Positions 34,305-42,225 of a DNA stretch of 64,000 bases are shown one piece after another; positions within the stretch are counted from its first letter, which is position 1, and each line of letters opens with the position of its first letter. The DNA lies in contig NZ_FQXM01000009.1 in NCBI RefSeq assembly GCF_900129965.1, positions 100,460 to 164,459 on the forward strand, in the 5' to 3' direction. The position numbers and the translations under genes were made by a program. The notes under the pieces are model-generated. The model had not been told where the DNA came from and searched no databases. It saw only the letters and a program-made list of their open reading frames with translations. This stretch comes from Clostridium grantii DSM 8605 (lineage in GTDB: Bacteria > Bacillota > Clostridia > Clostridiales > Clostridiaceae).

Positions 34305-35225
34305 GTGGATAATGAATTATTGAGGTGTTCACAAGCAAAAAAAGTTACATGGGTAGGATTTTTAGTAAATTCATTTTTGACAGCTTTAAAACTATTTGCT
34401 GGATTTACAGGTAATAGTGGGGCAATGATTGCTGATGGTGTTCATTCATTATCAGATTTTCTTACGGATATAGTAGTGTTGGTGGGTTTTAACTTTATAG
34501 AGAAACCAGAGGATGAGGACCATAATTATGGTCATGGCAAATATGAGACTTTTGCAACAATAATAATAAGTATATTCTTATTAATAGTAGGTGTAGGTAT
34601 ATTTAAGACAGGTTTTGAGAAAATAATAAGCATAATAAATGGTAGTGAATTATCTAGACCAGGGGTTAGGGCTTTATTTGCAGCAATGATATCAATTATA
34701 AGTAAAGAATTATTATATCGATATACAATTAGAATAGGTAAAGATATTAATAGTTCCGCTGTTATTGCAAATGGTTGGCATCATAGATCGGATGCATTTT
34801 CTTCCGTAGGAACACTTTTGGGAATAGGTGGTGCACTGATTTTAGGACACAAATGGATCATACTAGACCCTTTGGCTTCGATTATTGTTAGTTTATTTAT
34901 TTTTAAAGTAGCTGCTGAGATATTTGCACCGGCTATGAATGAACTTATGGAGAAATCTTTGGAAGAAGATGAGAAAAAACAGATTATAGAAATTATTAGT
35001 GAATGTGACGAAATTGAAAGCTATCATCAGTTAAGGACGAGAAAAATAGGTTGCAAGGTGGCTATAGAATTTCATATTTTAGTTAATGCAAATATTAATA
35101 TTGCAGAGGCTCATGGAATTGCTACCAAAGTGGAAAATAAGATAAAAGATATTTTTGGGAGATTAAGTATTGTAACAATTCATATAGAACCATATTTGGA
35201 TAGTGAAATTATAAAATATGTATAG
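34305..35225 (+). CDS. Cation diffusion facilitator (CDF) metal efflux transporter
   Basis: The 306-residue protein has six membrane helices in the first 215 residues. The two metal-site motifs of the family are Asp44xxHis47...Asp51 in MIADGVHSLSD and the HHRSDAFSS motif in helix 5. A cytosolic C-terminal domain (SYHQLRTRKIGCKVAIEFHILV) follows. These proteins export Zn2+, Fe2+, Co2+, Ni2+ or Mn2+ in exchange for protons. The NiCo riboswitch upstream points to Co, Ni or Fe. The start is GTG 34305 behind GAGGAGGG. Confidence 0.93.
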   Translation: MDNELLRCSQAKKVTWVGFLVNSFLTALKLFAGFTGNSGAMIADGVHSLSDFLTDIVVLVGFNFIEKPEDEDHNYGHGKYETFATIIISIFLLIVGVGIFKTGFEKIISIINGSELSRPGVRALFAAMISIISKELLYRYTIRIGKDINSSAVIANGWHHRSDAFSSVGTLLGIGGALILGHKWIILDPLASIIVSLFIFKVAAEIFAPAMNELMEKSLEEDEKKQIIEIISECDEIESYHQLRTRKIGCKVAIEFHILVNANINIAEAHGIATKVENKIKDIFGRLSIVTIHIEPYLDSEIIKYV

Positions 35226-35294
35226 GTATTTTATAAAGTGTCCGTGTGAAAGTTGAGTTATTAACAAAGCACTAGGGGCAGGTTGTCCAATACC

Positions 35295-35459
35295 ATGATT
35301 ATTAACGCTTTTGCATCTAATAATCATGTAGATGTCATAATTGCAATGGGGTTTGCTATTATGGGAGGGACTTTGGCAGGAACGGTAGGGTCTTCTTTAA
35401 CAAAAATTATTAGAAAAAAGCATACAACTAAGAGTGAAGTAGAAGACAACTTGTTTTAG
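35295..35459 (+). pseudogene. Probable 3' remnant of a membrane transporter gene
   Basis: A 54-codon frame from ATG 35295 to TAG 35457-35459 encodes one good membrane helix (VIIAMGFAIMGGTLAGTVGS) and a basic tail (TKIIRKKH). No ribosome site is present. Directly upstream another frame reads LGAGCPIP, which would join sensibly after a frameshift, and earlier stops close both frames. This looks like the end of a multi-helix permease whose front is gone. By position before a CdaR-type regulator and glycerate kinase it could have been a glycerate or sugar-acid permease. The family was not identified. Confidence 0.45.
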
Positions 35460-35564
35460 ATACTGAACAGAATTAATATATATGAGAGAGAAAGGAAATG
35501 GTATTTTTAAGAAGAATATAGTATGATAGATATAATAATTTACAAATGTTTAAAGGAGCATACT

Positions 35565-36854
35565 ATGCTATTAAATAGAAATGATGTTCAAAAGATTGTT
35601 AATCGGGTAGTTAGTATTCTAGGAAAAAATATTAATATAATGGATCAAAATGGCATAATTATTGGGTCAGGAGATGAGCTTAGAGTAAATGATTATCATG
35701 AGGCTGCTAAAATTTCGGCTCAGGAAAAAAGAGAAATAATTGTTACTGAGGAAAATAAAAATTTATACAAAGGGAGCCAACCAGGAGTAAATATTCCTAT
35801 TTATCACAATAATCAGGTTCAAGGGGTAGTAGGTATTACTGGAGAAAAGGCTGAAACACAAGGGTATGGACAATTGGTAAAAGAATTAGTGGAATTAATG
35901 ATAAGTGAAATTGAGCAAAAGAAAACAGAACAATTTAAAGTGAGGGCTATGGAAGAATTTGCAAAGGAATTAATAAAAGAGAATTCTGAAGAAGATGTTG
36001 AGATTTTAAAGTGGCGAGCTCAGTTAGTAGGTTTTGATTTAAAGCAAGAAAGAAGAGTAATATTATGCGATATAATAAATTTTAAAGAAGCTATAGAAGA
36101 CTTGAAATCCAAAGATTCATTGGAATCCTTGGATTCTTTTAAAATTGATATAAAAGAGGAACAGAAAAAAACTTTAGTAATGCCACAAGATACTTTGGAG
36201 ATAAAAATTCAAAAGCTAAAGCAAAAGGTAATTGAGTTAATTCAAAGTTTAAGTAATAGAAAATTTGATTTAGTATTTAATTTATATCAAGATAGATTTG
36301 TAATTTTAACATCAAGTAAGGAGAATCCACTGGAATATTGTGAAAGAATTAGAAATAAAGTAATGAAAAACACAAAATTAGATTTGGTTATGGGTATAGG
36401 AGATAAATGTTCCCATATTAATGAATATAATAAATCATTTAATCTGGGAATAAGCTTATTAAGAGTAGGGACAGGTACTGATTATTTCCTTGAATCTAGT
36501 CTTAAACTTGATAAAAAAATATTTGGTTATAATGATTACAGTATGTATCTTTTATATGAAAATATTGCAAAAACAACAAAAGATATTTATCTTAAAGAGT
36601 ATAGAAAATTATTCTATGACATGACCAATAATACTAGCATAAAGGAATTACTTGCCACAGTTAAAGTATATTTTTTGAATGATATGAGTATAAAAATAAC
36701 CAGTGATAAAATGTTTATACATAGAAATACTATAATATACAGATTTAAAAAATTAAAAGATAATTATGATATAGATGTAACGAATTCGTATGAGTGTATG
36801 AAACTTTATACTGGGATTATTATATATGAACTTGAACAATTACAGCAAAATTAG
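35565..36854 (+). CDS. CdaR/PucR-type sugar diacid regulator
   Basis: From ATG 35565 (AAAGGAG at 35552-35558; the longer frame lacks one) the product has 429 residues. The N-terminal sugar-diacid recognition domain shows VSILGKNINIMDQNGIIIGSGDE and QPGVNIPIYHNNQVQGVVGITG. A degenerate middle domain follows, with a C-terminal PucR helix-turn-helix (about 370-425; SIKITSDKMFIHRNTIIYRFKKLKD). Relatives activate glycerate, galactarate and glucarate use. Glycerate kinase follows on the same strand after a terminator, so it is the likely target. RVGTGTD near residue 302 is coded by agggacaggtact, another motif copy. Confidence 0.88.
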   Translation: MLLNRNDVQKIVNRVVSILGKNINIMDQNGIIIGSGDELRVNDYHEAAKISAQEKREIIVTEENKNLYKGSQPGVNIPIYHNNQVQGVVGITGEKAETQGYGQLVKELVELMISEIEQKKTEQFKVRAMEEFAKELIKENSEEDVEILKWRAQLVGFDLKQERRVILCDIINFKEAIEDLKSKDSLESLDSFKIDIKEEQKKTLVMPQDTLEIKIQKLKQKVIELIQSLSNRKFDLVFNLYQDRFVILTSSKENPLEYCERIRNKVMKNTKLDLVMGIGDKCSHINEYNKSFNLGISLLRVGTGTDYFLESSLKLDKKIFGYNDYSMYLLYENIAKTTKDIYLKEYRKLFYDMTNNTSIKELLATVKVYFLNDMSIKITSDKMFIHRNTIIYRFKKLKDNYDIDVTNSYECMKLYTGIIIYELEQLQQN

Positions 36855-36875
36855 TTATGGTGCACAAAGTATATT

Positions 36876-36908
36876 AAAACACACAGGGATTTCTTGTGTG
36901 TTTTATAT
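36876..36908 (+). terminator. Terminator between the regulator and glycerate kinase genes
   Basis: AAAACACACA and TGTGTGTTTT form a perfect 10-bp stem with a nine-base loop. Confidence 0.8.
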
Positions 36909-37070
36909 ATTTTATAAACAAATCTTAGGGAGTATAATATAATTATAAAGTATTATATTTTAATTTTAATATTGAATTGAAACATGAAGGTTGAAAACAT
37001 AATAAAGGATAAGAATAAAAACTCAAAGTGTGAATAAAAATAACTTAAAAATATATGAGGAGTGATATAA

Positions 37071-38204
37071 ATGAAGTTTGTTATAGCACCAGATTCATTT
37101 AAAGGAAGTTTAACAGCAGAAGAGGTGGCAGAGTCCATTAAAAAAGGAGTACAAAAGGTTTTTCCAGATTCGGAAATTATAACAATACCTATGGCCGACG
37201 GTGGAGAGGGAACTGTGCAGTCTTTGGTGGATTATACTAAAGGACATATTAAAAAACTTATAGTTAAGGATCCTTTATTTAGAGATGTGGAGGCATTTTA
37301 CGGGATTTTAGGTGATAAACAAACTGCTGTTATAGAAATGGCTGCGGGGTCAGGTCTTCCACTTTTAACAAAAGCAGAAAGAAATCCTATGAAAACTACA
37401 ACTTATGGAACGGGACAAATAATAAAAGATGCATTAGATATGGGGTGCAGAGATTTTATAATAGGAATTGGGGGAAGTGCTACTAATGATGGAGGAGCTG
37501 GAATAGTTCAATGTCTAGGGGGTAGTTTTAAAACAAAGGATGGCAATGAAATTCCCTTTGGTGGAGAAGGTTTGGAATTTATAGATTCTATAGATTTATC
37601 TAATTTTGATGAAAGAATAAAGGAGTGTAAAATTACAGTAGCTTGTGATGTGGATAATCCTTTGATTGGTAAGAAAGGAGCCTCTGTAGTATTTGGACCG
37701 CAAAAGGGTGCTAATAAAGAGATGGTTAAAAAGTTAGATGAAAACTTAGAACATTATGCTGATAAGATTATGGAGTTTAATGAAATAGAAATCAAAAATT
37801 ATCCAGGGGCTGGAGCAGCAGGTGGACTTGGTGGAGGATTATTGGCATTTTTCAATGCTAAATTAGAAAAGGGAATTGATATAGTTATAAAAACTGTAAA
37901 TTTAGATACAGCTATAAAAGATGCGGATTATGTGTTTACTGGAGAAGGAATGATGGATTTCCAAACACAATTTGGTAAAACACCTTACGGAGTAGCTAAA
38001 ACTGCTTTAAAATATAATATTCCGGTAATAGGAATAGCGGGTGGGCTAGGAAAAGATTATATGGAATTATTAGATAAAGGATTTAATTCAGTGTTTTCTA
38101 TTACTGACAGGCCTATGACATTAGAGGAAGCCATTTTAAATTCTCATGTATTGGTAGAGAATACAGCAGAGAGAATTGCAAGAATGTTGAAAATTATAAA
38201 ATAA
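37071..38204 (+). CDS. glxK: Glycerate kinase
   Basis: The 377-residue protein matches the GlxK/GarK family from end to end: KFVIAPDSFKGSLTAEEVAESIKKG, IPMADGGEGTVQ, GIGGSATNDGGAG, FTGEGMMDFQTQFGKTPYGVA and PVIGIAGGLG. It phosphorylates D-glycerate to 2-phosphoglycerate (most bacterial members), feeding lower glycolysis. GAGGAGTG precedes ATG 37071. It is flanked by terminators and follows a CdaR-type regulator that probably controls it. No permease or tartronate-semialdehyde reductase is adjacent, though a permease remnant lies at 35295. Confidence 0.95.
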   Translation: MKFVIAPDSFKGSLTAEEVAESIKKGVQKVFPDSEIITIPMADGGEGTVQSLVDYTKGHIKKLIVKDPLFRDVEAFYGILGDKQTAVIEMAAGSGLPLLTKAERNPMKTTTYGTGQIIKDALDMGCRDFIIGIGGSATNDGGAGIVQCLGGSFKTKDGNEIPFGGEGLEFIDSIDLSNFDERIKECKITVACDVDNPLIGKKGASVVFGPQKGANKEMVKKLDENLEHYADKIMEFNEIEIKNYPGAGAAGGLGGGLLAFFNAKLEKGIDIVIKTVNLDTAIKDADYVFTGEGMMDFQTQFGKTPYGVAKTALKYNIPVIGIAGGLGKDYMELLDKGFNSVFSITDRPMTLEEAILNSHVLVENTAERIARMLKIIK

Positions 38205-38210
38205 TAAATT

Positions 38211-38264
38211 AAAGAGATTCCTTTTTACAGTTTGAAAACTATAAAAAGGAGTCTCTTTTTTTAG
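38211..38264 (+). terminator. Terminator after glycerate kinase
   Basis: AAAGAGATTCCTTTTTA pairs with TAAAAAGGAGTCTCTTT (one mismatch), followed by a T run. Confidence 0.85.
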
Positions 38265-38351
38265 CTATGATTAAAAATATGCATAAGGGCATTTAAAAAA
38301 TACACAAACAACAATAATAAAATCAAAAATATTACAAATTTTAGAAAAGTA

Positions 38352-38360
38352 TGGTATAAT
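38352..38360 (+). promoter_or_regulatory. Extended -10 promoter of the surface-glycan cluster
   Basis: TGGTATAAT, a perfect extended -10, lies 63 bases before the Wzz/BY-kinase start and just after the previous terminator. It is the best promoter candidate for at least the first gene of the cluster. Confidence 0.6.
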
Positions 38361-38422
38361 TGCAAATATAAAAAGGAATAAAATGTAATAAAAAATATAT
38401 ATAATATCATGGAGGGATACTA

Positions 38423-39826
38423 ATGCAAAAGGATGATAGACTAGATTTAAGGGACTATTTACATATTATAAAGAAAAAAATAATGGTAATTATCACAATA
38501 ACATTTTTAACAACATTAATAGGGGGTATTTATAGTTTTTATGTTTTAAAGCCTACATATTATTCAAGTATGAGTGTTATTATTGGTAAAACAGTGAGTG
38601 TTGACGGTAATATATCTATGGATATAAATGATGTAACCATGTATGTTAAAGCTTTAGAAACTTATATACAAATTGCTAAATCAGAAGATGTTGCAGAAGG
38701 AGCTAGGGGAATTTTAGGAGATAGATATTCTTCGGGTCAACTTATGGGGATGTTATCTGTGGGAGCACAATCAAATACTCAAATCATGAATATAACAGTT
38801 CAAGCTGGGAATGAAGAGGAAGCGAAAGAAATAGTACTTGCTATTACTCAATCATTTAAAGAAAATGCTGAAAAACTTATCCCAAATGGAAACATAAAGA
38901 TTTTTCAAAATCCAAGATCATTTCAAGATTCAGTAAATAAAATTAAAATAATTTTATATAGTTTTATATTAGGGTTATTAATATCAATTACATTAGTATT
39001 TCTTTTGGATTTTTTAGATAACACTATCAAGACTAAGGAAGAAGTAGAAAAATTCATCGGTTTACCTGTGATAGGATTAATACCTAAAATAACCGAAAAA
39101 GTGTATTTAATTGTAAAAAGCAATCCTAGTAGTATAGCAGCTGAAGGGTTTAGAACACTTAGGACAAACATTCAGTATTCTTCAATTGATAAAAAGATAA
39201 GAACAATAGTAGTTACAAGTGCAGGTCAAGGAGAAGGTAAAACACAAGTTTCTGGAAATCTTGCGTTGACTATGGCAAATTTAGAAAAAAAAACAATAAT
39301 AATAGATTGTGATATGAGAAGGCCTAATGTGCATAGAAAATTTAGAATTTCTAATGAAATTGGATTATCAGATATATTAAGTGAACAAGCAGAGTTTGAA
39401 GAGGTTGTGCACAGCTATGATAAGCATCTTTGTGTGATTCCATCAGGACCAATGCCCCCCAATCCCGCAGAAATGTTAAATTCAATTAAAATGAAGTTTT
39501 TTATTGAAAAACTAAAAAATGATTTTGACTATATAATTTTAGATACCCCCCCAGTTATTCCGGTAACAGATGCACAGGTTATAGCTAATGAAGCAGATGG
39601 AGTTATTTTGGTAGTTGCCTCAAATGAAGCAGATAAGGATGCAGTAGTTAGAGCTAAAGAACTATTATTAAAGGTAAGAGCTAATATACTAGGTGTAGTT
39701 TTAAATAAGATTGAATTTAGTAAAGGAAAAGGATATTGGTATAATTATGAATACTATTATTCCTATGGTAGTAGTAATAAGCATAAAAATACAAAATCTA
39801 AAAGATTAAAGCAAAAATCAATATAA
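38423..39826 (+). CDS. Fused Wzz-type chain-length regulator and bacterial tyrosine kinase
   Basis: The 467-residue protein joins a Wzz/CpsC domain (helices near 20-41 and 174-196, extracytosolic part between) to a CpsD-type BY-kinase. The kinase has Walker A SAGQGEGKTQ (266-275), Walker A-prime IIIDCDMRRP (292-301), Walker B YIILDTPPV (370-378), and a Tyr cluster YWYNYEYYYSYG (438-449) for autophosphorylation. Firmicutes usually split these into two proteins (CpsC/CpsD, EpsA/EpsB); the fused form is more typical of Gram-negatives. It should control glycan length and export. No cognate phosphatase is in the window. GGAGGGATACT precedes the ATG. Confidence 0.92.
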   Translation: MQKDDRLDLRDYLHIIKKKIMVIITITFLTTLIGGIYSFYVLKPTYYSSMSVIIGKTVSVDGNISMDINDVTMYVKALETYIQIAKSEDVAEGARGILGDRYSSGQLMGMLSVGAQSNTQIMNITVQAGNEEEAKEIVLAITQSFKENAEKLIPNGNIKIFQNPRSFQDSVNKIKIILYSFILGLLISITLVFLLDFLDNTIKTKEEVEKFIGLPVIGLIPKITEKVYLIVKSNPSSIAAEGFRTLRTNIQYSSIDKKIRTIVVTSAGQGEGKTQVSGNLALTMANLEKKTIIIDCDMRRPNVHRKFRISNEIGLSDILSEQAEFEEVVHSYDKHLCVIPSGPMPPNPAEMLNSIKMKFFIEKLKNDFDYIILDTPPVIPVTDAQVIANEADGVILVVASNEADKDAVVRAKELLLKVRANILGVVLNKIEFSKGKGYWYNYEYYYSYGSSNKHKNTKSKRLKQKSI

Positions 39827-39833
39827 TATATAC

Positions 39834-39876
39834 AAAATAGTAGTATAAAAACAATTTATACTACTATTTTTATTTT
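39834..39876 (+). terminator. Terminator between the BY-kinase and capD-like genes
   Basis: AAAATAGTAGTATAAA and TTTATACTACTATTTT form a perfect 16-bp stem with a five-base loop and T-rich tail. The rest of the cluster therefore needs read-through or its own promoter in 39877-40284. Confidence 0.85.
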
Positions 39877-40284
39877 ACTGAAAAAAGTTTAATGTAAGTA
39901 TTAAATTTTTTGAAAAAAAGTTCAACGAATGAAGTAAAGATTTATCAGTATATGTTTTAATATAGGATTAAACACAGCAAATACAAGATAATATGAGCAA
40001 ATGATAGTATATATAAGTATATAAAAAATAATTCAACTGAATACCCCAAAAACACCGTATATGAGGTAAAATAAAACAATACAATAAATGTAAAAAAAAT
40101 ACAATGATGTTATACTTTGCTTAATGTTAAAATATGGAATAAGAGATTTGTAAATAAAAAATAAATAATATATATATATGATAACTATAGTATTTTTGTA
40201 TGAAAAAATAAAAAAATTATTAAGGTCAGCAAATAGTAAAATGAATAAAATATAAAATTTATTAATGAGGGATGTGGACAAAAT
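39877..40284. other. AT-rich leader before the bacillosamine genes
   Basis: About 400 bases with no gene. No JUMPstart-like element, riboswitch or convincing promoter was recognised. A GAGGGATG ribosome site precedes the next ATG. Confidence 0.4.
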
Positions 40285-42204
40285 ATGAAAAAATTATTTA
40301 ATAAAATAAAAATCCGGCAGAAAAAAATTATATTGTTGATTTCTGACATTATTTTTGTGAACGTTGGATATTTATTTGTACTATTTTTATTTAATGAAAG
40401 ATACAAAGGAATTTTTATAACAGCATTTTTAGTAACTAGTATTTATATATCCATATTCACATTATTTAGATTATACGACAGTTTATGGAAGGTTGCAGGT
40501 TCTTATGAGTTCTTTAATGTTATAAAAGCAAATTTATTATCATGGGGAATATTTTACGGTGTAAATTTTTATATGATGAATTCAAAGTTTGATTTTGTTA
40601 TATATTTTATATTCTTTATTTTTACTTTGAGTTTAACTTTTTCTTTTAGAATATGTTATAGATTCTTAAGAAGATATATGATTTTTAGTTATGGCAATTC
40701 AAGTAATTGTTGCAAGGTTGAAAAAAGAGTAATGATAATAGGGGCAGGATATACAGGCAGCTTGATTATAAAAGAAATGCTATCAAACAAACAAGATGGT
40801 TATAACCCTGTAGTTATTATAGATGATGATAAAAGTAAATGGGGAAATTATATTAATAAAGTAAAAATAGTTGGTGGCAGAAATAAAATTATTCCAACAG
40901 CAATTAGTGAAAATATCGATGTTATTGTAATTGCCATAGCTAAAATTCAACAAACTAATAAAAAAAGCATTATAAATATTTGCAAAAATACTGGTTGTAA
41001 ATTGAAGATAATACCTTCCTATAATGAAATTTTAAATGAAAAAGTATTTTTAAGCAAAATTAGAGATGTAAATGTTGAAGATTTATTGGGGAGAGATCCA
41101 GTACAACTAGATATGGAAAACATCAGTGATTATATTAAGGATAAAACAGTATTGGTTACTGGTGGCGGGGGTTCCATAGGTTCTGAAATATGTAGACAAG
41201 TTTCTAAATTTAAACCTAAAAAACTTTTAGTATTAGACATATACGAGAACAACGCTTATGACCTTCAAAATGAATTAAAGACAACTTATTCAGAACTAGA
41301 TATGCAGGTAATTATAGCATCAGTTAGAGATAAAAACAGGTTGGAGAATATATTTGCCAAATATAGACCAGAAGTCGTTTTTCATGCAGCAGCGCATAAA
41401 CATGTGCCATTAATGGAAGAAAATCCAGGTGAAGCTATCAAAAATAATATTTTTGGAACATTGAATACAGCAGAGTGTGCTGATAAATTTGGAGTTAAAA
41501 AATTTGTTTTGATATCTACTGATAAAGCAGTAAATCCTACAAATATAATGGGGGCAACAAAGCGTGTTTGTGAAATGATAGTACAATCAATGAATAATAT
41601 AAGTGAAACAAGTTTTGTGGCGGTACGTTTTGGAAATGTATTAGGAAGTAACGGTTCAGTAATACCACTTTTTAAAAACCAAATTAGAAGTGGAGGACCA
41701 GTAACCTTAACTCACAAAGATATAATTAGATTCTTTATGACTATACCAGAAGCGGCACAGCTAGTACTTCAAGCAGGAGCATATGCCAATGGGGGAGAAA
41801 TCTTTGTTTTAGATATGGGTCCGGCAGTTAAAATATATGATTTAGCATGTGATCTTATCAAGCTATCAGGACTTGAACCAAACAAAGATATAAAAATAGA
41901 AATTACAGGATTAAGACCTGGAGAAAAGCTTTATGAGGAATTATTAATGGATGGGGAACTAAATGGACAAACTAAACATAACAAAATATATATAGGTAAA
42001 GTAAGTAATACTGATTTCTATAGATTAAGAAATAAACTTAATAGGATTAGATTGATAATAAGCAACGAGGATGATGAACTCATATATGCTATTATGAAAG
42101 ATTTAGTTCCAACATTTAATCCAAAATGTATGCAGATAAATAGTAATAATGAAGAATTTGATTTTGATTTAGAAGAAGGTAATGTAGCAGTTACTTTAGA
42201 ATAA
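40285..42204 (+). CDS. pglF: Membrane UDP-N-acetylglucosamine 4,6-dehydratase (PglF/CapD/WbpM type)
   Basis: The 639-residue protein is of the long CapD/WbpM type. Four N-terminal membrane helices (about 15-120) precede a first Rossmann segment (RVMIIGAGYTGSLI) and a catalytic short-chain dehydrogenase domain from about 287 (VLVTGGGGSIGSEICRQ). It also has HAAAHKHVPLMEENP, STDKAVNPTNIMGATKR and GLRPGEKLYEELL. Such enzymes remove water from UDP-GlcNAc to give the 4-keto-6-deoxy sugar. An aminotransferase, phospho-sugar transferase and acetyltransferase directly follow, so this is most likely the first step of UDP-bacillosamine synthesis. Confidence 0.9.
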   Translation: MKKLFNKIKIRQKKIILLISDIIFVNVGYLFVLFLFNERYKGIFITAFLVTSIYISIFTLFRLYDSLWKVAGSYEFFNVIKANLLSWGIFYGVNFYMMNSKFDFVIYFIFFIFTLSLTFSFRICYRFLRRYMIFSYGNSSNCCKVEKRVMIIGAGYTGSLIIKEMLSNKQDGYNPVVIIDDDKSKWGNYINKVKIVGGRNKIIPTAISENIDVIVIAIAKIQQTNKKSIINICKNTGCKLKIIPSYNEILNEKVFLSKIRDVNVEDLLGRDPVQLDMENISDYIKDKTVLVTGGGGSIGSEICRQVSKFKPKKLLVLDIYENNAYDLQNELKTTYSELDMQVIIASVRDKNRLENIFAKYRPEVVFHAAAHKHVPLMEENPGEAIKNNIFGTLNTAECADKFGVKKFVLISTDKAVNPTNIMGATKRVCEMIVQSMNNISETSFVAVRFGNVLGSNGSVIPLFKNQIRSGGPVTLTHKDIIRFFMTIPEAAQLVLQAGAYANGGEIFVLDMGPAVKIYDLACDLIKLSGLEPNKDIKIEITGLRPGEKLYEELLMDGELNGQTKHNKIYIGKVSNTDFYRLRNKLNRIRLIISNEDDELIYAIMKDLVPTFNPKCMQINSNNEEFDFDLEEGNVAVTLE

Positions 42205-42225
42205 TGTGAGATTGGAGTGGGTGTT

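Noticed and set aside
40033..40406. Two minus-strand frames of 73 and 82 residues before the pglF-like gene
   Set aside because: Extreme Phe/Ile/Tyr composition typical of AT-rich noncoding DNA, and one overlaps the real gene start; no ribosome site.
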